A stretch of DNA of 6,918 nucleotides from SAR202 cluster bacterium. Its GTDB lineage: Bacteria; Chloroflexota; Dehalococcoidia; Lucifugimonadales; JASMAO01. Both the position numbers and the translations under genes were made by a program. The notes beneath the pieces were generated by a model. The model saw only the letters and a list, made by a program, of their open reading frames with translations. It was not told the origin of the DNA and made no database searches. Location of the stretch: contig JASMAO010000172.1 of assembly GCA_030754315.1 (NCBI GenBank), positions 1 through 6,918 of the forward strand, given 5' to 3'. Of the stretch, positions 1-6,491 are shown one piece after another (the stretch's first letter is position 1; each line of letters begins with the position of its first letter).

Positions 1-879
1 AGTCATCAAATATTCGTCACTGACAGTCCGCCCATCCGTGAATGTCTCGGAGTGATGATAAAGTGCAAGCCGCCCCGTCCTCTTATCGTAGCCCCACCTT
101 CGTTCAAGTGTTTTCGTCGTGCTACCACCAGATTGATCGAATGCCTGAGTGACTGAAAATATGACCACTCGGAGGCCAGAATCAAGGACCGTTTCTTCAA
201 ACGAAGGTTCGTAAACCCCATCGCCTCCTTCTTCAACCCCAGCCCGTCCATCCATCCACGCTTGCTTGTGACACTCCCAATCTAATGTAAGAACCGGACT
301 CAAATCCGTGACCTTTATAGTTACTGATACCAATTCCTCCACGTTCGGAAAAGAGTCTACGGGCTCTTCTTCAGACATCCTCCATGATAGTGACCTAATC
401 ACAGCATTGGACCCTCTCACCAACACCAGCCGTCCATCCACCGTCCACTGAGCGTCGTCGATTCTATCGACAACGAAGGTCTTGACTGTCTCATTCGTAA
501 TTTTTTCACCTTCTGAGTCAATCGCCATCGTTGTCCCCGCAAGAGTCCAAGCATCGCCTCGTGTCACTCCCATATTGTCTGAAGACAGGCACAACCCATT
601 GCTATGAACAGGCGGCGTTGGATCATTAGGCGATCCAACTTTCGTTCGCTCATCTAACCTTTGGATACCTTGTCCTTCCTGAATGTGAGTGGTTGAAGCA
701 GCCTTGGATCTCAAATCTTCCGTAGACGAGTCTGATTTCCTAATCAAAACTGTTTGGTCTCCAATTTGATCGCCGTGTTGATCGTTCCACGGATACACTG
801 CAAAGACAACTAAAGCAACTGTAATAGCAACCAGGATGATTTTGACGAGCGAGGGAAGCACAGGACGTCCTCTTAGCAT
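1..879 (-). CDS. Membrane-anchored protein of unknown function (partial, 3' end outside window)
   Basis: I do not recognise this family. The frame is open for 293 codons from the ATG at 879 to the window's left edge, so the C terminus is missing. An in-frame TAG lies 24 bases upstream of the ATG, and no GTG or TTG falls between them, so the start is well defined. A weak GGAG lies about 11 bases before it. Residues 1-13 are basic (R3, R5, K13) and residues 11-30 form one hydrophobic segment (LVKIILVAITVALVVFAVYP). This is a membrane anchor, or possibly a cleaved signal peptide (V25-F-A27). Residues 34-93 are polar and Q/D/S/T-rich, like a linker. From about residue 95 on, alternating hydrophobic and charged residues suggest a beta-rich exported domain with two cysteines (C97, C203) and late motifs such as RRWGYDKRTGRLAL. 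It starts 54 bases after the amidohydrolase stop on the same strand, so the two are probably co-transcribed. The base-by-base translation has no stops, which supports a real gene. Confidence 0.8.
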   Translation of the reverse strand, partial: MLRGRPVLPSLVKIILVAITVALVVFAVYPWNDQHGDQIGDQTVLIRKSDSSTEDLRSKAASTTHIQEGQGIQRLDERTKVGSPNDPTPPVHSNGLCLSSDNMGVTRGDAWTLAGTTMAIDSEGEKITNETVKTFVVDRIDDAQWTVDGRLVLVRGSNAVIRSLSWRMSEEEPVDSFPNVEELVSVTIKVTDLSPVLTLDWECHKQAWMDGRAGVEEGGDGVYEPSFEETVLDSGLRVVIFSVTQAFDQSGGSTTKTLERRWGYDKRTGRLALYHHSETFTDGRTVSDEYLMT

Positions 880-933
880 TCGTGTACCATCTCCACGCTC
901 GCCCTAATAATCGCTCCTGAACATATACGGGTG

Positions 934-1803
934 TTACTCAATTTCGCCGATGAGTTTCTGTGCGTTTTGATACGTGATCTTTTCATACACTTCAGTGGGG
1001 AGATCAAGTGTTGCAATATGATCAAAGATGTCCCTGTCCCAATTGTCGCGAGCCCAAAGTAGCTTATCTGCATTATCGATTATGTACTGTCTTCCGGAAT
1101 CTTTATTCCGTTTCAGTGCATTCAGTCCCGAACCCGCAGAAAGATCAGCGTACATGTTGGGATATTGATCCAACATCTCCGGGTTTTTGCCACCTGGCAC
1201 GGCTGTCGCTGTAGGATACATTTCCTTATCAAAAAGATCGTCACCCGAGATATGCGACCACCAGCCTGGCCCGTGCCCAATAAAGATGGTATCGGGGCAT
1301 TCTACGACCGCTCGCTCAAGGGCACCTATAGTTCCACCATACCACCAATCTGGCCAGGGGTAGTTTGCGCCGCCATACTTAGTCCCGTATTCAAGGTGTA
1401 TCGTAACCGGCATACGAAGCTCACCAAAGGTCTGTAGTAACCGGAGGGCATCTGGATCGTCAAACAATGTCCTACTCTTGTACTCCCCAGCGAGACGAAT
1501 TGGATATATCTCAGACGCTGCTTTTATACGATCGATGGCGTCGGGCCGTTTAGGATGAGGCGCGTATCCAAGAATAAAACGGTCGGGCGCGTAGCGGCCA
1601 ACCTCCAACACGTCTGCAAGATCTATGCCACTTTGAGCAACAGCTGACATTTTCGACTGGTTTTGCAGAACATCGTACTCACTTGAAGGTATCTCCCAAG
1701 AGAGCAACCACATTTTGTCGATTCCTTGCTCGTCCATGTTTTGGACAATCCTTTCAGCACCATAGCCATGATAATTTGGATGTCCGTGTGCATCTATTAA
1801 CAT
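934..1803 (-). CDS. Amidohydrolase family protein (amidohydrolase_2-like metal-dependent hydrolase)
   Basis: This is a 289-residue protein, within the usual length for amidohydrolase_2 (PF04909-type) TIM-barrel enzymes. These cytoplasmic enzymes hydrolyse or decarboxylate small carboxylated, lactone or amide substrates using a bound divalent metal. The expected ligand pattern is visible: H6 and H8 in DAHGH after the first strand, H136 in PVTIHLEYG, H177 in IFIGHGPGW, and D253 in LLWARDNWD, where relatives have a GSDYP-like motif. The C terminus (YQNAQKLIG, residues 278-286) matches the family's closing NA-x-x-L-x-G helix. There is no signal peptide. The ATG at 1803 is preceded by a strong AGGAGG (1810-1815, reverse strand) at 6-base spacing, which fixes the start. 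It is the first gene of a leftward pair with the membrane-anchored protein ending at 879. The substrate cannot be told from sequence. The aromatic-rich stretch 148-155 (YPWPDWWY) may line the pocket (inference). Confidence 0.9.
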   Translation of the reverse strand: MLIDAHGHPNYHGYGAERIVQNMDEQGIDKMWLLSWEIPSSEYDVLQNQSKMSAVAQSGIDLADVLEVGRYAPDRFILGYAPHPKRPDAIDRIKAASEIYPIRLAGEYKSRTLFDDPDALRLLQTFGELRMPVTIHLEYGTKYGGANYPWPDWWYGGTIGALERAVVECPDTIFIGHGPGWWSHISGDDLFDKEMYPTATAVPGGKNPEMLDQYPNMYADLSAGSGLNALKRNKDSGRQYIIDNADKLLWARDNWDRDIFDHIATLDLPTEVYEKITYQNAQKLIGEIE

Positions 1804-1838
1804 CAGTTTCCTCCTACTGAATATTTTTAGGCTATTAA

Positions 1839-1866
1839 ATTATTATCGGTCTGATATGATTGTCCT
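1839..1866 (-). promoter_or_regulatory. Candidate promoter of the amidohydrolase unit
   Basis: Reading leftwards, AGGACA (1861-1866; four of six match TTGACA) is followed after 16 bases by AATAAT (1839-1844; five of six match TATAAT). The surrounding 1821-1860 is the most A+T-rich part of the intergenic region. A transcript from here would have a leader of roughly 30 bases including the AGGAGG site. It is called by eye only, and the -35 element is weak. Confidence 0.3.
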
Positions 1867-1914
1867 GGATCCGACTCGGATACCGCGGCGCAAAAGAATC
1901 GAAACTTCGGATCC
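1867..1914. repeat. Cluster of ATCCGA/TCGGAT inverted motifs upstream of the amidohydrolase promoter
   Basis: ATCCGA (1869-1874), a central C (1875) and TCGGAT (1876-1881) form a perfect 13-base dyad. A second TCGGAT lies at 1907-1912, so that GGATCCGA (1867-1874) and TCGGATCC (1907-1914) are also perfect 8-base inverted repeats. A fourth copy, ATCCGA, is at 2164-2169. The cluster sits immediately upstream of the proposed leftward -35 element, where an activator or repressor could bind. A role as operator is inference. Confidence 0.35.
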
Positions 1915-2245
1915 CCAGCCACCAAATCAGTCTGCCTCTAGAACTCTGCTTGTCACGCTAACTCCGTAATGCTCGATCTGTCAATCACACCAACATAACA
2001 GTCAGTATCGATTCATTCGCAACCAGAGGCCTATCAAAAAATACCACATCAATGGTTTCAAGTTAATGTGCGTACTTACTGACATTCTTTGTTGTTTTGA
2101 ATAAAGGTGCTGGTCAAGATTCCCTGATAAGGACAGCTTAATACGAGCACTGTTATCTCCCAAATCCGATGGCGCTGAGAATAGGTAATTACCAAATCTT
2201 TACGCTGACAATCGAAGGAAATGCCGGCTAATATCCATGCATAGA

Positions 2246-2275
2246 TTGAGCCTATTCGACCCACAATGGTATGAT
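2246..2275 (+). promoter_or_regulatory. Candidate promoter of the DUF1800/NHL array
   Basis: TTGAGC (2246-2251) and TATGAT (2270-2275; five of six match TATAAT) are separated by 18 bases, as expected for a housekeeping-sigma promoter. They would start transcription around 2282, giving a leader of about 28 bases that contains the AGAGG ribosome binding site at 2296-2300. It was found by eye, and other promoters are possible. Confidence 0.4.
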
Positions 2276-2309
2276 AAACCGGCTGTACTCACATTAGAGG
2301 TCAGGTAAC

Positions 2310-3719
2310 GTGTCCAACAAAGAAGATATTGCATTAATGGCACATCTGTTGAGAAGAGCCGGATTCGGCGCTTCGCGTGAAGAAATCGAGAGACGGCTCG
2401 AGGTTGGATACGATGCGACGGTCGAGGAATTGCTCCATCCGGAAGACCAACCAGATACAGACTTAGCCCTTTTTCTTCGATACCACCCTGCCTCAGAGAG
2501 ATCTAGCGCCCTTCCAAACTCGCAGCTCAACTGGCTCTACCACATGGTAATGACTCAACGTCCGCTTGAGGAGAAGATGACACTTTTCTGGCACCACGTC
2601 TTTGCCACCGGATACGACAAAGTAGAGAGTCCTACGGAGATGCTTGATCAAATAAATATGCTTCGGGAAAGTGGAATGGGGAACTTCAAGGAACTTCTCT
2701 TCAAATTGGCTATGAACCCGACAATGATCTTCTGGCTTGACAATAACGAGAATCACAAGCGCGCGCCAAACGAAAATTGGGGACGTGAACTACTCGAACT
2801 CTTTTCGATGGGGGTGGGCAACTATACCGAAGATGATGTCAAACAATGTGCCCGCGCGTTCACCGGCTGGACAATCGGATACAAAATACATTGGCTTCTT
2901 TGGGGACCACACCTTTGGCCTTTTGAATACCATCCGGAAGATCACGACGTGGGCCAAAAGGACTTCCTTGGACATAGCGGCAACTTCAATGGCGAGGACA
3001 TCATCGAAATAGTTGCTCAACAGCCTGCGACTGCCAAGTTCATAGGAAGGCATCTCTACAACTTTTTCATAGCCGACGAGCCACAGGTTCCAGCATGGCC
3101 TTTTGAAAAGCCTAAGGAACCTGAAGTAATCGACATTCTGACCGAAGCTTTCATCGATTCTGACTTTGAGATTAAGCCAGTGCTACGACTCCTATTCAAA
3201 TCCGACTTTTTCAAAGATGCTGCATTTCGTAAGGTGAGGAGCCCCGCAGAGATTGTCGTAGGCGCTCTCAAAACTTCCGGAGATATGCACGGACCAGATC
3301 CCCGGTGGTCCGCCGTGACAGAGGAACCGACAAACATGGGGCAGGGTCTTATGAATCCACCATCCGTCGAAGGATGGCATACCGGTCGGGAATGGATAAA
3401 CAGCGGGGCATTCGTAAATCGTGTCAACTTCGCAGCAGAAAAAGTTGGGGATCCGAGCCTTCCCGGCATCCAAGACATCGTCCGTCGTATTGCGGGATCA
3501 AACGGCTCGGCAATGACCCCGGAAACCCTTGTTGATGCTTGTATAGACCTACTAGGCCCCATACAGATCAAACCAGAGACTCGTGATGAACTTATCACAC
3601 AGGTAACACCGTCAGGCCCAATTTCTTGGTCCTCAGTTCAAAATCACGGAAAGTCCGCACAACAGGTCGGGGACGTCCTAGCTCTTATTGCAGGTACACG
3701 CGAATTCCAGATGGGATAG
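2310..3719 (+). CDS. DUF1800 family protein, copy A
   Basis: This 469-residue protein has the family's conserved blocks in order: AHLLRRAGFGAS (11-22), LEEKMTLFWHHVFAT (86-100), NHKRAPNENWGRELLELF (148-165) running into SMGVGNYTEDDV (166-177), HDVGQKDFLGHSGNFNGEDI (212-231), RHLYNFFIADEP (247-258), NPPSVEGWHTGREWINSGAF (349-368), and a closing VLALIAGTREFQ (456-467). The biochemical role of DUF1800 is unknown. Many members carry export signals and sit beside DUF1501 genes. Here the conserved domain begins about ten residues from the start, so there is no room for a signal peptide. The GTG start at 2310 has AGAGG nine bases upstream, and it aligns residue for residue with the ATG of copy B, which argues against the internal ATG at 2337. 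NHL-A follows after 10 bases, so the two are almost certainly co-transcribed. Family assignment is sure; function is not. Confidence 0.95.
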   Translation: MSNKEDIALMAHLLRRAGFGASREEIERRLEVGYDATVEELLHPEDQPDTDLALFLRYHPASERSSALPNSQLNWLYHMVMTQRPLEEKMTLFWHHVFATGYDKVESPTEMLDQINMLRESGMGNFKELLFKLAMNPTMIFWLDNNENHKRAPNENWGRELLELFSMGVGNYTEDDVKQCARAFTGWTIGYKIHWLLWGPHLWPFEYHPEDHDVGQKDFLGHSGNFNGEDIIEIVAQQPATAKFIGRHLYNFFIADEPQVPAWPFEKPKEPEVIDILTEAFIDSDFEIKPVLRLLFKSDFFKDAAFRKVRSPAEIVVGALKTSGDMHGPDPRWSAVTEEPTNMGQGLMNPPSVEGWHTGREWINSGAFVNRVNFAAEKVGDPSLPGIQDIVRRIAGSNGSAMTPETLVDACIDLLGPIQIKPETRDELITQVTPSGPISWSSVQNHGKSAQQVGDVLALIAGTREFQMG

Positions 3720-3729
3720 GTCAACACCA

Positions 3730-4794
3730 TTGAACACCACCTCCGTTGCCGGACGTACTTGGCATTTTAGTCACGCACTGGGCCGACCTTCAGCAGAACA
3801 CAACGACAAGACGGGCGGGTATAACTGTCCAATTGACGTTGCGGCCACAAGCGACGATATTTTGTTTGTACTGAGCAGAGGGGTTGGGGTAAACGTCCTT
3901 GGATACCAACGTGACGCTGGGCGTCGTATTGGTAAAACAACCCTCGCTGAAGAGCACATCGGTGACTTCGCACGAACCCATTTTGTGTGGCCAACCGGGT
4001 TGGACATATCTGGTGACGGGAACGTATTCGTTTCCGACGAGCATACTAACCAGATTCTTATATTCCCACCGGACCGTATCCAGCCATACCCTGAATTCAA
4101 CCCAGAAGGTGAGCAAATAGGGCAGTGGGGCGAAGCCGGCCCAGATGAAGGCCAACTTTCCGGACCATCGGGTATCGAATTTGACACAGATGGCAACCTT
4201 TTCATTGTCAATAGTGGGAACGGGCGCATCCAGAAGTTCACCAAGGATGGCAAGTTTTTGCTAGGATGGGGCAGTACTGGCAATGGAGAATCAGAATTTA
4301 GTCGACCATGGGGAATTTGCTTTGACCGAGACGGCAATGTCTACGTAGCCGACTGGGGCAACCACCGTGTACAGAAATTCACGGCCGACGGTAAGTACAT
4401 CATGAGTTTCGGTACCTCTCACGATGAAGGGGGAGATCTTAACCACCCTAGCGGCGTGGCAGTAGATAGCGATGGTGACGTCTACGTCACAGACTGGGGT
4501 CACAGACGTGTTGTTATCTTCGAACCCAATGGCGATGTGATTACCTCTCTTTACGGAGATGCACAAGAACTTTCCAAAGCAGGCGAGTACATTATTCGAC
4601 GGGATCCTGGGACGATAAAAGCCTATCGGCAGGTCAAGGACAAGTCTGAATTAGGCCGGTTCCTTAGACCTGTAGGGATAGCAGTGGACGGAGAGGATCG
4701 CGTGATCATCACTGACACTGCTGGTCGGCTACAGGTATACGCTAAGGATCACAATTACGTCGAGCCGGAGTTCAAGCTGGAGATCGCTCCGTAA
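3730..4794 (+). CDS. NHL-repeat six-bladed beta-propeller protein, copy A
   Basis: The protein is 354 residues when started at the TTG of 3730. NHL blades with the P-x-G-[IVL]-x-[FVI]-D-x-D-G-[ND]-[VL]-[YF]-[VI]-x-[DN] pattern occur at about residues 88-112, 146-170, 193-218, 239-264 and 312-338. A weaker first blade at 33-50 would complete six. A charged insertion at about 278-309 separates the last two blades. NHL propellers act as binding scaffolds and in some families as lyases or hydrolases; no catalytic assignment is possible here. There is no signal peptide. An upstream in-frame ATG at 3688 would lengthen the protein by 14 residues, but it overlaps the DUF1800-A coding region and its residues have no match in the paralogue. 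The TTG aligns with the start of NHL-B, lies 10 bases after the DUF1800-A stop, and has a weak AGG nine bases before it. Translational coupling to DUF1800-A is likely. The N-terminal motif AGRTWHFSH (7-15) is shared with NHL-B. Confidence 0.9.
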   Translation: MNTTSVAGRTWHFSHALGRPSAEHNDKTGGYNCPIDVAATSDDILFVLSRGVGVNVLGYQRDAGRRIGKTTLAEEHIGDFARTHFVWPTGLDISGDGNVFVSDEHTNQILIFPPDRIQPYPEFNPEGEQIGQWGEAGPDEGQLSGPSGIEFDTDGNLFIVNSGNGRIQKFTKDGKFLLGWGSTGNGESEFSRPWGICFDRDGNVYVADWGNHRVQKFTADGKYIMSFGTSHDEGGDLNHPSGVAVDSDGDVYVTDWGHRRVVIFEPNGDVITSLYGDAQELSKAGEYIIRRDPGTIKAYRQVKDKSELGRFLRPVGIAVDGEDRVIITDTAGRLQVYAKDHNYVEPEFKLEIAP

Positions 4795-4903
4795 GGAAAC
4801 CAGGCCTAGCAAGCAAGCGTCCGCACTTTCCTGATGACCAAGGTAGACGTAACACCATCGCCTCTCACGGCTTTTCGCGGTTAAACTTCGACACACGTCT
4901 CCG

Positions 4904-4932
4904 TTGACTACCATTGTCTCTCTCGTTAAACT
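4904..4932 (+). promoter_or_regulatory. Candidate internal promoter for the second cassette
   Basis: TTGACT (4904-4909; five of six match TTGACA) and TAAACT (4927-4932; four of six match TATAAT) lie 17 bases apart. Transcription would start near 4940, giving a leader of under 40 bases with the AGGAG site of DUF1800-B at 4965-4969. The -10 element is weak. Confidence 0.35.
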
Positions 4933-4948
4933 CCGCTTTACGAAGAGA
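4917..4948 (+). promoter_or_regulatory. Imperfect inverted repeat overlapping the internal -10 element
   Basis: The left arm (4917-4930) pairs with the right arm (4937-4948) over 12 base pairs, with single-base bulges at 4922 and 4927 and the loop CTCCGC (4931-4936). It covers the proposed -10 element of the internal promoter. There is no following T run, so it is not a typical terminator. It could be an operator, or a leader hairpin if transcription starts further upstream. Confidence 0.3.
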
Positions 4949-4976
4949 TTCAGCCTAACCGACTAGGAGCAAGTCG

Positions 4977-6410
4977 ATGGTCAACAATAGTAACTCGGCT
5001 CTGATCTCGCATCTAATGAGACGCGCTGGATTCGGTGCTACGCCAAACGAAACAGTCCAACTGGTTAAGCAAGGCTACGAAGAAACCGTTGAAAAGCTCC
5101 TAAATTATGATAACCACGACGAAATAGATGAACGACTCCTGTACCGGTATCTCCCGATGACTGAGATGATGTACGCACCCGAGCAACTAATTGTGGAATG
5201 CGGGAATCTCGCGAAGCTAAACTGGCTCTACCGAATGGTGAATACCGAAAGACCGTTGGAAGAGAAGATGACGCTCTTTTGGCACCATGTTTTCGCAACC
5301 GGGCTATCAAAAGTTCAATACGGTTATGAAATGAACGAGCAGATCCTCCTATTCCGCGAGTATGCTTTGGGCAACTACCGAGATTTGCTAATTCGCCTGG
5401 CAGCTAACCCAGCAATGATCTTTTGGCTTGATAATCAGGAGAACCACAAGCGAGCTCCTAACGAAAACTGGGGACGAGAGTTACTGGAACTGTTCTCAAT
5501 GGGGGTAGGGAATTACACAGAGAACGACGTGAAGGAAGCCTCCCGAGCATTCACAGGGTGGACATTCTCCGGCAAAGTGAGTGGCATCCAACTCGGACCT
5601 ATACCATGGAGGTTTGAATATCACTCGGAGGATCACGATTGGAAGGAGAAAGAGTTCCTGGGCCAATTCGGTCAATTCAACGGCGAAGACATCGTAGAAA
5701 TTATCGTACAGCAACCTGCCTGCGCTAAATTTCTCGCGCGCCACCTATACAACTTCTTCGTCGCCGACGAGCCACCGGTCACCACATGGCCTATTGCCCC
5801 TCCTCCAAACCCAGCCGCAGTAGACCTAATCGCTCACTCGATAATTGAATCCAAATATGAAATGCGACCAGTGCTGAGAACTCTTTTCAATGCCGATTTC
5901 TTCAAAGAGGCCACTTTCAAGAAAGTCAAGAATCCCGTAGAAATATTCGCGTCCACGCTACGACTAACCGGCAATATGAACCAACCTGATCCAGATTGGA
6001 TTTCCCTAGCCACGGAACCGGATCAAATGGGACAGGAAATTCTCAACCCGCCGAGTGTAGAGGGATGGCACACCGGTAAAGAATGGATCAATAGTGGGGC
6101 ATTCATCAACCGCGTTAACTTCATAGCGGACCGTATGAGAGATACAGGACTTCCGGGGATTCAGGACATCATCAATCGCATTGCGTATTCCAACGGAGAA
6201 ACCATGGCACCTGAGACCTTGGTAGATAAATGCCTAGACGTGTTGGGCCAGGTACATATCTCTGAGGAAACTCGGGCAGAGTTGGTAGAGGAGGCATCAA
6301 GTGAAGGGCCTCTTGCATGGACCAATAACGAAGATTCTATGGCATCCTCTCGACGAGTGGGGGACGTCCTAGCATCCATAGTCGGAACACGCGAATACCA
6401 GTTCGGCTAA
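4977..6410 (+). CDS. DUF1800 family protein, copy B
   Basis: This 477-residue protein is the paralogue of the DUF1800 gene ending at 3719. All family blocks are present: SHLMRRAGFGAT (11-22), LEEKMTLFWHHVFAT (94-108), the NENWGRELLELF block starting at 162, the HDWKEKEFLG block from about 220, NPPSVEGWHTGKEWINSGAF near 357, and the closing VLASIVGTREYQ. The ATG at 4977 has AGGAG (4965-4969) seven bases upstream, a strong site. It differs from copy A mainly in three places. One is an 8-residue-longer variable stretch at about 60-80 (with a cysteine at 75). Another is the segment 196-211 after AFTGWT. The third is a proline-rich loop, WPIAPPPNP, near 270. As in copy A there is no signal peptide and no DUF1501 neighbour. 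NHL-B starts 81 bases after its stop. Having two diverged copies, each with its own NHL partner, suggests parallel complexes of different specificity (inference). Confidence 0.95.
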   Translation: MVNNSNSALISHLMRRAGFGATPNETVQLVKQGYEETVEKLLNYDNHDEIDERLLYRYLPMTEMMYAPEQLIVECGNLAKLNWLYRMVNTERPLEEKMTLFWHHVFATGLSKVQYGYEMNEQILLFREYALGNYRDLLIRLAANPAMIFWLDNQENHKRAPNENWGRELLELFSMGVGNYTENDVKEASRAFTGWTFSGKVSGIQLGPIPWRFEYHSEDHDWKEKEFLGQFGQFNGEDIVEIIVQQPACAKFLARHLYNFFVADEPPVTTWPIAPPPNPAAVDLIAHSIIESKYEMRPVLRTLFNADFFKEATFKKVKNPVEIFASTLRLTGNMNQPDPDWISLATEPDQMGQEILNPPSVEGWHTGKEWINSGAFINRVNFIADRMRDTGLPGIQDIINRIAYSNGETMAPETLVDKCLDVLGQVHISEETRAELVEEASSEGPLAWTNNEDSMASSRRVGDVLASIVGTREYQFG

Positions 6411-6480
6411 CGCTACTTGATTACACGTAATAGAGAATCATACAAATTAACGTGGCTTACTAGGCAGTTCCCTTTGTAAC
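6411..6480 (+). other. Spacer between DUF1800-B and NHL-B
   Basis: This A+T-rich spacer has no gene. A weak promoter-like pair, TTGATT (6417-6422) and TACAAA (6441-6446), lies 18 bases apart with only four of six matches each. TTACACGTAA (6421-6430) is a short interrupted palindrome. No terminator is visible, so NHL-B can be read from the DUF1800-B transcript. Confidence 0.3.
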
Positions 6481-6485
6481 GGAGG
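6481..6485 (+). promoter_or_regulatory. Ribosome binding site of NHL-B, indicating an ATT start
   Basis: GGAGG lies six bases before ATT (6492-6494). An in-frame TAA at 6477-6479 blocks any start further upstream. The codons between it and ATT are CGG, AGG, TTA and GCC, none of which is a common start. The site's spacing is ideal for ATT and far too long for the next in-frame ATG at 6540. Confidence 0.6.
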
Positions 6486-6491
6486 TTAGCC

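Larger units (their letters stand above)
1816..2309. other. Divergent intergenic region, no credible gene
   Basis: About 490 bases separate the leftward amidohydrolase unit from the rightward DUF1800 array. Short open frames exist (for example a reverse frame at 2076-2264 starting with GTG) but lack ribosome binding sites, and their translations look unlike proteins. I see no tRNA fold, rho-independent terminator or transposon end. It holds candidate promoters in both directions, four ATCCGA/TCGGAT motifs, and a perfect 10-base palindrome GGTAATTACC at 2184-2193. That last element is expected by chance about once in two regions of this size. This is the likely control region for both units (inference). 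Confidence 0.6.
4795..4976 (+). other. Intergenic spacer between the two cassettes
   Basis: This 182-base spacer holds no gene and no convincing rho-independent terminator, since no G+C-rich hairpin is followed by a T run. It contains a candidate promoter, an imperfect inverted repeat overlapping its -10 element, and two direct copies of GTTAAACT (4880-4887 and 4925-4932), the second lying inside the promoter. The second cassette can therefore be transcribed separately, although read-through from the first is not excluded. Confidence 0.5.

Noticed and set aside
6..251. Reverse frame of 81 codons starting with ATG at 251
   Set aside because: It is out of frame with, and inside, the 293-codon open frame that begins at 879, which has the better start and a membrane anchor.
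2184..2193. Perfect palindrome GGTAATTACC as an operator
   Set aside because: A 10-base palindrome is expected by chance about once per thousand bases and there is no second copy in the window's control regions; recorded only as part of the intergenic description.
2076..2264. Reverse frame of 62 codons in the divergent intergenic region
   Set aside because: It has a GTG start, no ribosome binding site and no recognisable protein features, and it overlaps the rightward promoter candidate.
3056..3598. Long reverse-strand open frame (180 codons) opposite DUF1800-A
   Set aside because: It lies wholly inside a gene with clear family motifs, its translation is serine/arginine-rich without recognisable motifs, and it has no paralogue opposite DUF1800-B.
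3910..3945. GRRIGKTT in NHL-A (and RIGKTT in NHL-B) resembling a P-loop
   Set aside because: The full G-x-x-x-x-G-K-[ST] context, flanking strand and Walker B are absent, and the segment is a loop between propeller blades.
3771..4337. Reverse-strand open frame (188 codons) opposite NHL-A
   Set aside because: It is proline- and serine-rich, antisense to well-formed NHL repeats; it reflects the repeat codon pattern, not a gene.
4765..4797. CGGAG...CTCCG inverted repeat at the end of NHL-A as a terminator
   Set aside because: The stem is only five pairs with a long loop, lies inside the coding end, and has no T run after it.
2310..6410. Duplication as an assembly artefact or recent transposition
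   Set aside because: Silent sites are heavily diverged, there are no terminal repeats or transposase, and spacers differ between units.
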